Assembly: GCF_051414055.1 (NCBI RefSeq)
Contig: NZ_JBLKNX010000017.1
Span: 73,913-137,912 of the forward strand
From: Halosimplex halobium
GTDB lineage: Archaea > Halobacteriota > Halobacteria > Halobacteriales > Haloarculaceae
Direction: 5' to 3'
Length of the DNA stretch: 64,000 nucleotides
Position numbers and translations under genes: made by a program. Positions 1 to 8,693 of the stretch are shown here, in pieces. The notes beneath the pieces are model-generated. The model worked only from the letters and a program-made list of their open reading frames with translations. It made no database searches and was not told the origin of the DNA. The first letter of the stretch is position 1; every line of letters begins with the position of its first letter.

Positions 1-21
1 ACCGAGCCTGCGGCGACCCGT

Positions 22-733
22 CGTAACTCCGAACGGCGTCGAGCCCACTCGATTCCGAGTTACCCGGCGTGTCACCCGCCCGCTCCCGCCGCAACGTGTG
101 CGGACGCGGAGACCGCGAACCGGACCGCCCAGGTGCCGGGGAGTGCAGCACAGTCCCACACACCGGATTCCGAGTTAGTTTCGACATTTCAGCGGCTCTG
201 TATCCGTATATCCGGACCGAGATCCGACATGAGTGTCTGTCGGGTCGGTCGTTCGGCTCCCGCGGTGCACGGAGCCGGTCCCGGATCGGTCGGTGGTGTC
301 TTCGGGCTTGCCAGCCGGCCGGGCTCGTCAGCGGGGTCCACTGGACGGGGTACGCCGCCGGGACACCGGATTCCGAGTTAGTTTCCGGTGACGTGAGCCG
401 GTCGACGGACGACACCCTGGGGGGACACCCGATTCCGAGTTAGTCGGGAGTCGAGCCACAGCGGCACACACACCTGATTCCGAGTTAGTCGACGGGTGAG
501 GGCTGGGCGAGCAGCGTGGGGACGGGAGGGCGAGCAGCGTGAGGACGGGATTCACCGCGGTCGGGCCCGCTCCCCGCGAGCGCTCTCTCGTCGTGGCTCC
601 TGTTCTTTCTCTTTCTTTCTTCGTTCTAGAACCTAGTAACTAGTCTAGACACACCTCGTTCCGAGTTAGTTCACGGCTCGCGGCCGCGGCCTCACCCCGC
701 TCAACCCCAACTAACTCGGAATCGGGTGTGTGT
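22..733. repeat. Cluster of interspersed 20-bp repeats (core GATTCCGAGTTAGT)
   Basis: The 841 bp before cmk contain no convincing gene but at least six copies of a motif reading CACACC-N-GATTCCGAGTTAGT. Direct copies lie at about 51-61 (truncated), 159-180, 363-383, 425-445, 469-490 and 650-672. One inverted copy lies at 708-733, just before the cmk promoter. Spacing is irregular (about 44 to 205 bp). A pyrimidine-rich run (601-624) and an AT-rich stretch with TCTAGA twice (622-648) sit inside the array. I do not recognise the repeat family. An origin-associated repeat, a protein-binding array or the ends of a miniature element are all possible. Confidence 0.75.
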
Positions 734-812
734 CCCCGCCGGAACGTGATCCGTCGGCGAAACGGGTGGACGACACACGAGCCCTCGGCGGGAAACGGGC
801 CGTTCCGCAACC

Positions 813-820
813 TCTATTTA
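813..820 (+). promoter_or_regulatory. TATA-like box for cmk
   Basis: TCTATTTA is centred about 25 bp upstream of the ATG at 842, the spacing expected for a leaderless haloarchaeal transcript. This supports the downstream start rather than longer readings of the same frame. Confidence 0.5.
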
Positions 821-841
821 CGGACCGGACGGAAACCGGGT

Positions 842-1420
842 ATGTTGATAACCGTTTCCGGCCCGGCCGGGAGTGGCAAGAGCACGTTCGCCGCGGCGCT
901 GGCGAACGCGCTGGAGGTTGACCACGTCAGCGGCGGCGACATCTTCCGCGAGATGGCCGACGAGCGGGACATGTCGCTGGTCGCGTTCAACGAACTCGCC
1001 GAGGAGGACGACCAGGTCGACCGCGACCTGGACCGCCGTCTCCGGGAGATCGCCGCCGAGAACGAGGACCTCGTCCTGGAGTCGCGGCTCGCCGGCTGGA
1101 TGGCCGGCGACCACGCCGACCTGCGGGTCTGGCTCGACGCCCCGCTGGACGTGCGCGCCGAACGGATCGCCGACCGCGAGGACAAGTCCGTCGAGACCGC
1201 TCGCGAGGAGACCACCGCCCGCGCCGAGAGCGAGGCCAAACGCTATGCCGAGTACTACGACATCGACATCGAAGACCGCTCCATCTACGACCTGGTGCTC
1301 AACACCTCGCGGTGGACGCCCGCCGCGGAACTGGAGATCGTCCTCGCGGCCGTCGAGTCCTACGAGCCCGCCGAGGACGAGGGCAAACCGCCGGTCACCG
1401 GCGTCGACTACGACTTCTGA
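842..1420 (+). CDS. cmk: Archaeal (d)CMP kinase
   Basis: This 192-aa protein phosphorylates CMP/dCMP with ATP in pyrimidine nucleotide synthesis. The P-loop GPAGSGKST is at residues 7-15, followed by an NMP-binding region (VSGGDIFREMA) and a lid-type stretch with ADRED. The length equals that of archaeal Cmk proteins. I chose the ATG at 842 because the protein begins at the first beta strand before the P-loop and a TATA-like box lies at 813-820. The stop overlaps the truB start (TGATG), so the two genes are probably co-transcribed. The cmk-truB order is common in haloarchaea. Confidence 0.93.
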   Translation: MLITVSGPAGSGKSTFAAALANALEVDHVSGGDIFREMADERDMSLVAFNELAEEDDQVDRDLDRRLREIAAENEDLVLESRLAGWMAGDHADLRVWLDAPLDVRAERIADREDKSVETAREETTARAESEAKRYAEYYDIDIEDRSIYDLVLNTSRWTPAAELEIVLAAVESYEPAEDEGKPPVTGVDYDF

Positions 1421-2289
1421 TGGCCCTTCGCGGCCCGCCCGACGAACGGTCCGTCGACGACCTGCTCGAGTTCGGCGTCGTCAACCTCGACAAACCCCCC
1501 GGCCCCTCGGCCCACCAGGTCGCCGCCTGGGTCCGCGATATGGCCGGCGTCGAGCGCGCCGCCCACGCCGGGACCCTCGACCCGAAGGTCACCGGCTGTC
1601 TCCCGATGCTGCTCGGCGACGCGACGCGGATGGCCCAGGTGTTCGACGACAGCGTCAAGGAGTACGTCGCCGTCCTCGAACTCCACGGCCCCGCGCCCGC
1701 AGACTTCGAGTCGGTCCTCGCGGAGTTCGAGGGCGAAATCTACCAGAAGCCCCCGAAGAAGAGCGCCGTCGTCCGGCGACTCCGCTCACGGGAAATCTTC
1801 GCCCTCGACGCCCTCGAGGTCGAGGACCGGCGGGCGCTGCTGCGGATCCGCTGCGAGAGCGGGACCTACGTCCGGAAGCTGTGTCACGACCTGGGGCTCG
1901 CGCTCGGGACCGGCGCGCACATGGGGCACCTCCGCCGGACGACCACTGGCACGTTCGACGACACGGACCTGGTCTCGCTGCACGACCTGGCCGACGCGCT
2001 CGCGTGGGCCGAGGAGGGCGACACGGGCCCGCTCCGCGAGGTCGTCCAGCCGGCCGAACGGGCGCTGACCGACCTGCCGAGCGCGACCATCGCCGAGTCG
2101 GCCGCCCGGGAGGTCGCCGAGGGCGCGCCCGTCTACGCGCCGGGCGTGCTCGACATCGACGACGTGTTCCGCGGCGATCTGGTCGCCTGCTACACGCCGG
2201 ACGGTGCGGCGGTCTGTCTCGGGACGCTCGCGGGCGACCCCGAGGCCGACAGCGGTGTGGTGCTCGACCTCGAACGCGTGCTGGTCTGA
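1420..2289 (+). CDS. truB: tRNA/rRNA pseudouridine synthase, Cbf5/TruB family
   Basis: This 289-aa protein isomerises uridine to pseudouridine. In archaea it is the catalytic subunit of H/ACA guide RNPs and can also modify tRNA U55. The catalytic aspartate is in GTLDP (Asp54), after the family motif LDKPPGPSAHQV. A second core motif, SGTYVRKLCHDLG, is at about residues 147-159. The C-terminal 75 residues look like a PUA RNA-binding domain. The start overlaps the cmk stop by one base. Confidence 0.92.
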   Translation: MALRGPPDERSVDDLLEFGVVNLDKPPGPSAHQVAAWVRDMAGVERAAHAGTLDPKVTGCLPMLLGDATRMAQVFDDSVKEYVAVLELHGPAPADFESVLAEFEGEIYQKPPKKSAVVRRLRSREIFALDALEVEDRRALLRIRCESGTYVRKLCHDLGLALGTGAHMGHLRRTTTGTFDDTDLVSLHDLADALAWAEEGDTGPLREVVQPAERALTDLPSATIAESAAREVAEGAPVYAPGVLDIDDVFRGDLVACYTPDGAAVCLGTLAGDPEADSGVVLDLERVLV

Positions 2290-2339
2290 CCGACCGAAAG
2301 CGAAGGGCTTAATCCGGGTAGGCTCGTCTGCCGATACGC

Positions 2340-2410
2340 GGGACCGTGGGGTAGCGGTATCCTCGGCGCATGGGGTGCGTCGGACCTGAGTTCGAATCTC
2401 GGCGGTCCCA
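2340..2410 (+). tRNA. tRNA-Pro (anticodon GGG)
   Basis: Acceptor strands GGGACCG (2340-2346) and CGGTCCC (2403-2409) pair fully. The anticodon stem GGCGC/GCGTC encloses a loop ATGGGGT with anticodon GGG, reading CCC/CCU. The T arm is CTGAG-TTCGAAT-CTCGG. No CCA is encoded. No intron is seen. The gene directly precedes the mobile element, so its 3' end is a plausible attachment site, although I found no second copy of it in the window. Confidence 0.93.
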
Positions 2411-2420
2411 CTGCCTACAT

Positions 2421-2436
2421 ACCCTTTTTCCAGGGT
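2421..2436 (+). terminator. T-rich hairpin downstream of tRNA-Pro
   Basis: ACCCT and AGGGT flank a T-rich loop just after the tRNA. This could end the tRNA transcript. Archaeal terminators often consist of a T run alone, and five T residues are present here. Confidence 0.35.
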
Positions 2437-2477
2437 TTCCTGATAGTCTGGAATCGTACCTTTAGGGGGTGCTCCGC

Positions 2478-2828
2478 ATGACCCCGGACAGTCGCGGCGC
2501 CGGCCGCGAGTCCGAGGTCGACTCCGCCTGCTATACCGACGTACGCAACGCACGGCCGGTCCCTGCCGGCGGATCTACCGCGGAAAACCGCGAGCGGTGC
2601 GGCGTCTGTTTCCCCGACGGGACGATCCCCGACCACGTCGACGAGGTCGTCGTCGGTCGCTACACCTCGTCGGTCCACCTGACCAACGACCACGAGGTCG
2701 ACTGTTCCCAGTCGACCGAGCCCGACAACCCCTCGAATCGGACCAACGGCCTCGCGGCGAAGATCGGCGCCGAGGACTTCGGGCCGGACGACCTCGAGGA
2801 GCTGGGCGCCCAGGGAGGTGACGCCTGA
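2478..2828 (+). CDS. Small acidic protein with one CxxC, element left arm
   Basis: First gene of the left arm (116 aa). A single CGVC at about residues 41-44 could bind a metal with a partner. I recognise no catalytic motif. I prefer the ATG at 2478. A GTG at 2469 in the same frame is possible, and a weak TATA-like ACCTTTAG lies at 2458-2465. The stop overlaps the next start by one base (TGATG), which suggests translational coupling along 2478-6468. Confidence 0.6.
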   Translation: MTPDSRGAGRESEVDSACYTDVRNARPVPAGGSTAENRERCGVCFPDGTIPDHVDEVVVGRYTSSVHLTNDHEVDCSQSTEPDNPSNRTNGLAAKIGAEDFGPDDLEELGAQGGDA

Positions 2829-3442
2829 TGTCCTGGCCTCTCGAGATCGACGGCAGGGAGTACCAGCCGATTCCCGAGTCGTGGATCGAGGCCGGCGTCG
2901 ACGACGGCTTCGGCGACCCGCGACTCTACGCCGTCAGCGCCGCGGTCGAGTCCCGCCAGATGCTGGTCGTCAGGTACGCCCACCCGTCGAATCCCGGCGT
3001 TCTCTGGGCGTCGATGCAGGGGACGGATGGATCCTCGGGCGGGACGATCCCGGCCAGCCTGCCACGACGCAGCTGGCCGCGGTCGATCGTCCCTGGTAGA
3101 AACACCGAACCGACCGGCGTGATCCGTGATATCGAGCGCGAGCACCTCGAGGAGCTGTGGGCGGACCGACTCCAAGAGGATGATGAGGCCGACCAGCAGC
3201 TGATCGCCGACGGCGGTCGCGTCGACGACGATACTGAGCGTCGAGTCCAAGAACTGGAGGAGCGTGTCCGCGAGCTGGAACAGATCATCAACCGTGACCT
3301 CGGATACAACCTCGGGAAGACCCCGATCGAACCGCAGTACGTGGACTGTGACTGCGGCGAGACGTTCGAAGTCGACCTGATCAACGGTCTGGTGTGTCCC
3401 GAATGTGGTCGTGGCTCCGACGAACGGGGTGAGTCGGCGTGA
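2828..3442 (+). CDS. Coiled-coil protein with C-terminal zinc ribbon
   Basis: 204 aa of unknown function. A short charged heptad region lies at about residues 137-155. A CxCG...CPECG zinc ribbon follows at about 178-195, the type used for nucleic-acid or protein contacts. The coding region overlaps the GTG start of the next gene. I see no enzyme motif. The position suggests an early or accessory function of the element. Confidence 0.65.
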   Translation: MSWPLEIDGREYQPIPESWIEAGVDDGFGDPRLYAVSAAVESRQMLVVRYAHPSNPGVLWASMQGTDGSSGGTIPASLPRRSWPRSIVPGRNTEPTGVIRDIEREHLEELWADRLQEDDEADQQLIADGGRVDDDTERRVQELEERVRELEQIINRDLGYNLGKTPIEPQYVDCDCGETFEVDLINGLVCPECGRGSDERGESA

Positions 3443-3945
3443 GTACCCTGGAGTCCTCCAAGAAACGCGGCGACTCAGTCGAGAGCGCCGTGATCGACGC
3501 CGACCCGGCGCTGGAGTTCGTCGGCGACTCCGTTGCCACGTGGCACGACGCACGGACCACCGAGTGCCTCGATCCCTCCTACGAGCGTCCGTTCCTGGGG
3601 GTCCCGCTCGTCGAGCGCGACACCGAGGTCGAAATCAAAGGCGCGTGTGAGACACGGTCGGCTGGCGTCAGCCGGCAGCGCTCCGGTGCCTGGTACATCA
3701 AGCGCCAGGCGCACGAGCGGTTGCTCGAGGCCGGCGGCGTCTACCTGCTGGCCGTCTACGGCCCGCGACCCGACACGCCGATCCTCCGGTCGGTGATCGT
3801 CCCGGCGTCGATTCTCGACGAGCATCTCGACGGCCGCTGGTACGAGGTCGACGCCGACCGCTCGGAGACCGAGGTCGCCCAGCTGACGTGGACCGTGCTG
3901 ATCGACCGTGAGCGGGTCCCCGGACCAGCGGAGGTGAGCCGGTGA
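3439..3945 (+). CDS. PD-(D/E)XK nuclease-like protein
   Basis: 168 aa. The stretch TEVEIKGAC at about residues 60-68 has the E-x-K signature that follows an acidic residue in PD-(D/E)XK nuclease folds. It is followed by a Trp/Tyr-rich strand and an alpha helix (KRQAHERLLEAG), then LLAVYG, the usual core order. This suggests a resolvase- or restriction-type DNA nuclease, but that is motif-level inference. The GTG start overlaps the preceding stop (GTGA). Confidence 0.6.
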   Translation: MSTLESSKKRGDSVESAVIDADPALEFVGDSVATWHDARTTECLDPSYERPFLGVPLVERDTEVEIKGACETRSAGVSRQRSGAWYIKRQAHERLLEAGGVYLLAVYGPRPDTPILRSVIVPASILDEHLDGRWYEVDADRSETEVAQLTWTVLIDRERVPGPAEVSR

Positions 3946-4415
3946 TGCCGTCGACGAACCAGGCCGGCGGTCGCGACTGCGAGGCCTTCGACAAGATCGA
4001 GGCAGACATCGGCCACAACCCCGCGCGGTTCCTCGACTGGGACTTCCTCGCCGAGACCTACGGCGACAGCAAGGTCAAGAGCGGCCGGAAGATGCTGCTA
4101 AAATCGCGGATCAGCGGCATCGACCGCATCGAGGTGATCCGCGCCTACAAGGCCGTCGAGCGGGCGCTCGGTCGCGGCCCGGCTGGCGGGCCGCGCGAGG
4201 GAGTGATCCGGTTGCTCGACCAGCGCGAGGAGTTCCTCCAGGAGCGCGGCGAGCGCCCGGAGCGGTTGATGTTCGGTCCGCGCCGGCCGCCGGAGTACTA
4301 CGTGACCGAGACCGGCGGCGAGGACGACGACCGACCGCGGACGGCCGCCGAGAAGCTCTCGCGGATGCGCTCCGAGCGGGTCGCGACCGACGGGGGTGAG
4401 CGCGATGCCGAGTGA
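3945..4415 (+). CDS. Hypothetical basic protein
   Basis: 156-157 aa of unknown function. It is mostly helical by eye, with Arg/Lys-rich central segments (KVKSGRKMLLKSR) compatible with DNA binding. A GTG at 3942 overlapping the previous stop and an ATG at 3945 are both possible starts (GTGATG). It overlaps the next gene at its 3' end. Confidence 0.6.
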   Translation: MPSTNQAGGRDCEAFDKIEADIGHNPARFLDWDFLAETYGDSKVKSGRKMLLKSRISGIDRIEVIRAYKAVERALGRGPAGGPREGVIRLLDQREEFLQERGERPERLMFGPRRPPEYYVTETGGEDDDRPRTAAEKLSRMRSERVATDGGERDAE

Positions 4416-4614
4416 CCAGGCCCCAACCGCCGGCGAGTGGGCGATTGCACTCGTGTTCTACGTCGGCGGGCTGGTCGGCGTGATCGCAGGTCCGTCATGG
4501 CAGCTGCGTGCCACGGCGGTTCCGGTGCTCCTCGCCGGCGGTATCGGTATCCTGCTACTCATGGGGTTCGTTCCGAACGGTCGCCGGGCCGGGGGTGGTC
4601 TCCGTGCCGAGTGA
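4405..4614 (+). CDS. Small two-helix membrane protein
   Basis: 69 aa with two hydrophobic segments at about residues 12-28 and 37-54 separated by a short polar turn. The ATG at 4405 is preferred over the GTG at 4396. The 3' end overlaps the methyltransferase start by 11 bases, so the genes look coupled. No family is recognised. Confidence 0.6.
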   Translation: MPSDQAPTAGEWAIALVFYVGGLVGVIAGPSWQLRATAVPVLLAGGIGILLLMGFVPNGRRAGGGLRAE

Positions 4615-5638
4615 TACCGCCACGGACGGTACTGAGCGTCCGCCCGGTCAGGTCTGTCCGAACCCGGACTGCCACATCGACCAGCGATGGGAGGGGTTCC
4701 GCGGCCTCGCCTGTCCGGAGTGTGGGACGAAGCTCGCCGTCGCCTGCGAGAAGTGCGACTCAGGTGCGGTGGAGCGGGTCGACGGCTCGCCGCGCTGTTC
4801 CGAGCACGTTCCCGATTTGGTCGCCGACGGTGGTACTGAGCGAATCGCGTTCATCGATATCTACAGCGGTCCCGGTGGTGTCGGATACGCCCTCGACGCG
4901 ATCATCCGAGAGTACGACCTGCCGGTTGACCACATCGGTATCGATAAAACCGACTACAGCGACACCTACCCGGGCGATTTCGCTCAGTGCGACGCCAGCA
5001 GTGTCGGCCAGGTCATCAACGCGGTCTGGTACTACCTGGTGGACTACGACGTCGTCATCCTCTGGATGAGTCCGCCCTGCCTGGCGTACTCGACGGTCTC
5101 CTGGTCGAACTGCAACCAGCTCGGATTCGACGATCCACGGGAGTACTACCCAACGTTCGCTGACCTGAACGTCCGCGTAGTCCTCGAAGCGATCGACCCC
5201 GACGCGTATATCATCGAGAACGTCGCGAACTGCGAGGACATCCGCGAGCCGACGCGCATCAACGGATTCGGCGTCGGCCTCCCCTTCGACCTCGAACGCC
5301 ACTTCGAGACGAGCTTCCCGTGTCCCAACCGCCTCGACGACGGTGAGGCTGAGGCCGGTCACTTCACGCGGACGGGCGACTGGCAGTCGAAGAAGCCTCT
5401 GGCCCGGACGAAAGGTGTCCCAGAAGACTGGGGCCGGCAAGAGATCCGGAGCGCCATGCCTCGGGAAGTAGTGCAGTACCTCCTGCACTACTGTCCCGAG
5501 TTCCCCGAGGTTCCTCTCCCGGACGGTGTCGAAGACCGTCAGCAGTTCCTGACCGAGTCGTTTGTTGCAGCCACCGACGGCGGTGAAACGCGCTCTCACT
5601 CTACCACGGATACTGAGCAATCGGAGGGGTCGCAGTGA
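4604..5638 (+). CDS. DNA (cytosine-5) methyltransferase-like protein with N-terminal zinc ribbons
   Basis: 344 aa. Residues 15-70 hold several CxxC pairs (CPNPDC, CPECG, CEKC, then a Cys-His). The SAM-binding motif I FIDIYSGPGGVGYALD begins near residue 82. SPPC with the catalytic Cys159 and IIENV (Glu205) correspond to motifs IV and VI of C5-cytosine methyltransferases. The target-recognition region is short and motif VIII is not obvious, so specificity cannot be guessed. The GTG start follows GGGGGTGG and overlaps the preceding gene. In a mobile element this usually protects DNA from host restriction. Confidence 0.75.
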   Translation: MPSDTATDGTERPPGQVCPNPDCHIDQRWEGFRGLACPECGTKLAVACEKCDSGAVERVDGSPRCSEHVPDLVADGGTERIAFIDIYSGPGGVGYALDAIIREYDLPVDHIGIDKTDYSDTYPGDFAQCDASSVGQVINAVWYYLVDYDVVILWMSPPCLAYSTVSWSNCNQLGFDDPREYYPTFADLNVRVVLEAIDPDAYIIENVANCEDIREPTRINGFGVGLPFDLERHFETSFPCPNRLDDGEAEAGHFTRTGDWQSKKPLARTKGVPEDWGRQEIRSAMPREVVQYLLHYCPEFPEVPLPDGVEDRQQFLTESFVAATDGGETRSHSTTDTEQSEGSQ

Positions 5639-6468
5639 CTCCCGAGATCCAGACGACCACCCCGACCGTCGGCGGCATCGAGGACGAGGATCCGTACCTC
5701 GCCGACGTGCCGACGATCTTCGACGATGGGACGTTCGTGCTCGTCGGCTGCGGCGCCGCGAAGCGCGACCCTGACGACCCGCTCGACGTTCACGAGGCTG
5801 CCGTCGGCCCCGACGAGTCGTTCGGCCAGGACTGGACCGACGAGACCGGGCCAGCATGGAGGGCGAAGGACCTCTACACGAGCACCTACTTCGGCGTCAA
5901 GCGGGATTTCGCGGAGATGGCAACCCAGTGGGCTCGCCAGCGCGACGGCTGGGCGTGGTCGATCCTCTCGGCCGAACACTACATCCTCCCACCGTGGGAG
6001 CCGGTCAAACCCTACGACACGACTATTGACGACCTCGGCGACGATCACACCAACGACGACCACCTCGCCGACTTCCCCTACGAGCGCCGACCGGACGGTC
6101 AGCCGCTCGTCACCGAGCTGGACAAGTGGGTCTACATGGTCGCCGTCGGGCTCCAGCGCTGGCTGACCATGTTCGACGGCATCGCGTCACCGCACGGGGG
6201 CGGGACGCTGCGGAACCTCATCGTCCTCGCCGGCAAGGACTACGTCGAGCCGCTTCGGGAGCGCGGCGCCTTTGACGGCCTCGGGAACATCCGCAAGGGC
6301 TGCCAGCGGATCCAGGTCGAACCGACGTTCCTATTCGAGGAGATCGACGCCGACGGCATCGGCGAACAGATGGCGTGGATGTCCGACGCGATGAGCCAAG
6401 TCGAGGAGCGCCGCTCGGAGACGGAACAGGCCACGCTCGGCGCCGCAGTCGACGAGGACGGGAGGTGA
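5635..6468 (+). CDS. DUF6884-like protein
   Basis: 277 aa. The N-terminal half has LVGCGAAKRD, then WRAKDLYTSTYFGVKRDFAE, the pattern I associate with DUF6884 (distantly YaaA-like) proteins, with a conserved Cys followed by Lys and an LYxS-F motif. Function is unknown. Phage and plasmid members often sit by DNA-modification genes, as here next to a methyltransferase. The GTG start overlaps the methyltransferase stop. Confidence 0.65.
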   Translation: MTPEIQTTTPTVGGIEDEDPYLADVPTIFDDGTFVLVGCGAAKRDPDDPLDVHEAAVGPDESFGQDWTDETGPAWRAKDLYTSTYFGVKRDFAEMATQWARQRDGWAWSILSAEHYILPPWEPVKPYDTTIDDLGDDHTNDDHLADFPYERRPDGQPLVTELDKWVYMVAVGLQRWLTMFDGIASPHGGGTLRNLIVLAGKDYVEPLRERGAFDGLGNIRKGCQRIQVEPTFLFEEIDADGIGEQMAWMSDAMSQVEERRSETEQATLGAAVDEDGR

Positions 6469-6474
6469 GCGCGG

Positions 6475-8109
6475 GTGTCTCAAGTCACCCGAGCCACCCA
6501 CGAGGCCGAGATGTGGCTCTACTACGCGCCGGTCGGCGACGACAGCGAGGCGTACGTCGACTATGACGGTCTCGATCCCTACTGGGCGCTGGCGGACCTC
6601 CTGATCAACGAGTTCGACGGCTACCAGGAACTCGCCGACGTGGAGATCAACGGCGAGCGCTGGGATATCCGGATGAACTACAGCAAGAGCGGCTTTCGCC
6701 CGCGTCCCGAGGACGATATCGCCAGCGATCGCCTCTACGAGTTCGATATCAACGCCCAGGGCCGCGGCGAGCGAAAGTGCGATTACAACATCTCCCCGCG
6801 GTTCCCCGACATGCGCAAGTCAGACGGCGAGCGGACCACGACGGCGTTCGACCACACCGAGCCCGACGAGGGCGTGAGCGTCCACTGCCAGCCGTCGAAC
6901 GTGGCCCTCGAGGAGGTCGCCGACCTCCTGCCGCGGTTTGTCTTCGAGCTGGCCGACGCCGCCGACCTGGGCTTGTATCACGGCTACTTCGCCGAGCCGT
7001 TCGACGGGCGGATCACCGCCCTCGAGCGGTACGTCCGGCTCACCCGGTCGATGAACGAGAAGCTCATCGGCACCGGCGGCGTCTTCGACCGGCTGTCGAT
7101 GCTGCTGTCGGACGCCGACGGGACGAAAGGCGTCTACAAGTTCGACAACGAGCGCGAGCGCGGCTATCACCACGTCGTGCGCCACGGGTCGACCAGCGCC
7201 GGCGAACTGGTCTCGGGCCACCGCCTCGGCGGCCAGCTCAAGAGCTACCTCCCCGAGCACCCGGAGAAGTTCGAACCTGACGATCCGCTGTATCATCCGA
7301 AGCTCGGCGTCAAGTTCGTCCAGGGGCGGACCGCATCCGGGTCGGTTCCCTGGAGCGACCGCGACGAGGTCGTGCGCGAGCTCGACGAGCGGCTCGTGTC
7401 GGTGCTCTCCTGGGCGGAGATCCCGACTGAGGCCGGCGGAACCACGTTCGTTGCGGACGATCACTTCGACGCCGGCGCTGCGGCGGAGTCCGTGCCGATC
7501 CACTCAGACCCGACGCCGCGCCTCGAGGCGAATCAGGAGCACCTGATCGTGACGACGCTGCGGGACATGACCGACGCCGACGAGGCGATCGTCGAGAACC
7601 TCGCGACCGACGGCGGCCAGCCGGCTCGCGAGGTCGCCGAGGCCGCGGACGTTGGACTGTCGACGGTCTACCGGTGTCTCCAGCGCCTCGAGGGTGTGGT
7701 CACGTCGGACAACGGCCACGTCCGGTTCGTTTCGGAGAAGCTCCGCCAGGAGATCCGGGCGATCGTGGAGTCGGCGGAGTCGAAGATCGAGAGCGCTGCG
7801 GACCGGGCGGCCCAGCTGGTCGACATGGACGTGCGCCAGTCGGCCTCGAGCGCGTTCGACCGGTGGCTCGCGAAGTACGGCGCGGAGTTCGACGCGCCGA
7901 GTAACGAGGGTGAGCGGCCGGTCGTGCGGATCGACACGGTGCTGTCGAAGCTCAAGCACACGACGGACCCGCTGGTCGACGATGTCCTGGACGAGATGCT
8001 CCAGGCGTGGTCGACCGACGGCCGCGACCCGCGGGACCTCAAGCAGGCGATCGTGGAGGTGACGGTCGACGGCAGCGCGATGCGTCGGCCGGTCTCGACC
8101 CTCCACTGA
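6475..8109 (+). CDS. Large winged-helix protein, possible replication protein of the element
   Basis: 544 aa, the largest left-arm gene, with a GTG start. Residues 1-330 have no motif I can name. Residues 376-425 form a helix-turn-helix/winged-helix (REVAEAADVGLSTVYRCLQRLEG). A helical tail follows. Proteins with this layout are common in haloarchaeal viruses and plasmids, usually without an assigned role. Position beside the structured region 8227-8625 makes replication initiation a reasonable inference, not a demonstrated one. Confidence 0.6.
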   Translation: MSQVTRATHEAEMWLYYAPVGDDSEAYVDYDGLDPYWALADLLINEFDGYQELADVEINGERWDIRMNYSKSGFRPRPEDDIASDRLYEFDINAQGRGERKCDYNISPRFPDMRKSDGERTTTAFDHTEPDEGVSVHCQPSNVALEEVADLLPRFVFELADAADLGLYHGYFAEPFDGRITALERYVRLTRSMNEKLIGTGGVFDRLSMLLSDADGTKGVYKFDNERERGYHHVVRHGSTSAGELVSGHRLGGQLKSYLPEHPEKFEPDDPLYHPKLGVKFVQGRTASGSVPWSDRDEVVRELDERLVSVLSWAEIPTEAGGTTFVADDHFDAGAAAESVPIHSDPTPRLEANQEHLIVTTLRDMTDADEAIVENLATDGGQPAREVAEAADVGLSTVYRCLQRLEGVVTSDNGHVRFVSEKLRQEIRAIVESAESKIESAADRAAQLVDMDVRQSASSAFDRWLAKYGAEFDAPSNEGERPVVRIDTVLSKLKHTTDPLVDDVLDEMLQAWSTDGRDPRDLKQAIVEVTVDGSAMRRPVSTLH

Positions 8110-8693
8110 CGCCCGACGGCGTAGAGGCATCACTGTCGTTCGTCGTCTCTTTTTATAAGGGATAGTCCGATTTTACCCCGAACCTACTTTTCGAGTGGAA
8201 CCCGGTTAGTGGCCGATCGGCGTCGAACCGGTGGTTTGCCGGTCGGGGCGTGCCCGCCGCACGGGCAAGCCCCCTTAGGAGGTGTGCCTAAGGGCACGCG
8301 CCTGCGGCGCGCAAAAATACACCCCCGCTCCCGCACGAGATTCCACCCGAAGCACGTGAAACGCACCCCTGACTCCCGGCCAACAGGTACGTTTATAATC
8401 GTTCCACCGACACTACCCGACGGCACCACCGGAGCCGGCAACCGACCGGGTTGGCAACCGGATCACAGTTCGTAGCTGCTTCAGCTGCATGTGGTTGCCC
8501 ACGAAAGATGCGTCGTGGTGCCATTTCCCGATAAACGCGAGATTCCGAGGTATAAACTTTCTCGCCGGGATTCAATTCATACCTGACGTGTTTATCTGAC
8601 GCTGAAATCACCTGATACCTGACGTTGAAAACATGTTTGTAGGAAACGACGGAGAGGGTTTAATATACTATCCAGATACTTGCCGGTCGCAAC
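8110..8693. other. Structured intergenic region with hairpins and short repeats
   Basis: No gene is credible in these 584 bp. A T-run (8149-8156) probably ends the upstream transcript. Four inverted repeats follow in a row: ACCGG/CCGGT (8227-8243), TGCCCG/CGGGCA (8251-8267), CCCTTAGG/CCTAAGGG (8272-8294) and GCGCC/GGCGC (8298-8310). AGCTGC occurs twice at 8474-8488. Further on, CCTGACGT, TCTGACGC and CCTGACGT recur at 8582, 8595 and 8618, with ATACCTGACGT exactly repeated at 8579-8589 and 8615-8625. It could hold an origin and the regulatory region of the pilin-like gene. Confidence 0.55.
8659..8667 (+). promoter_or_regulatory. TATA box of pilin-like gene
   Basis: TTTAATATA lies about 27 bp before the ATG at 8694, which fits a leaderless start. 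The short repeats at 8579-8630 end just upstream and could be binding sites for a regulator. Confidence 0.55.

Noticed and set aside
159..490. CRISPR array formed by the GATTCCGAGTTAGT repeats
   Set aside because: Spacing varies from about 44 to 205 bp, one copy is inverted and there are no cas genes.
873..2312. A 479-codon + strand frame across cmk and truB
   Set aside because: Off-frame shadow, extremely rich in Arg/Pro. The two overlapping genes explain the region.
8209..8475. Open frames on both strands of the intergenic region
   Set aside because: Both run through the hairpins, have basic Pro/Arg-rich composition and lack promoters.
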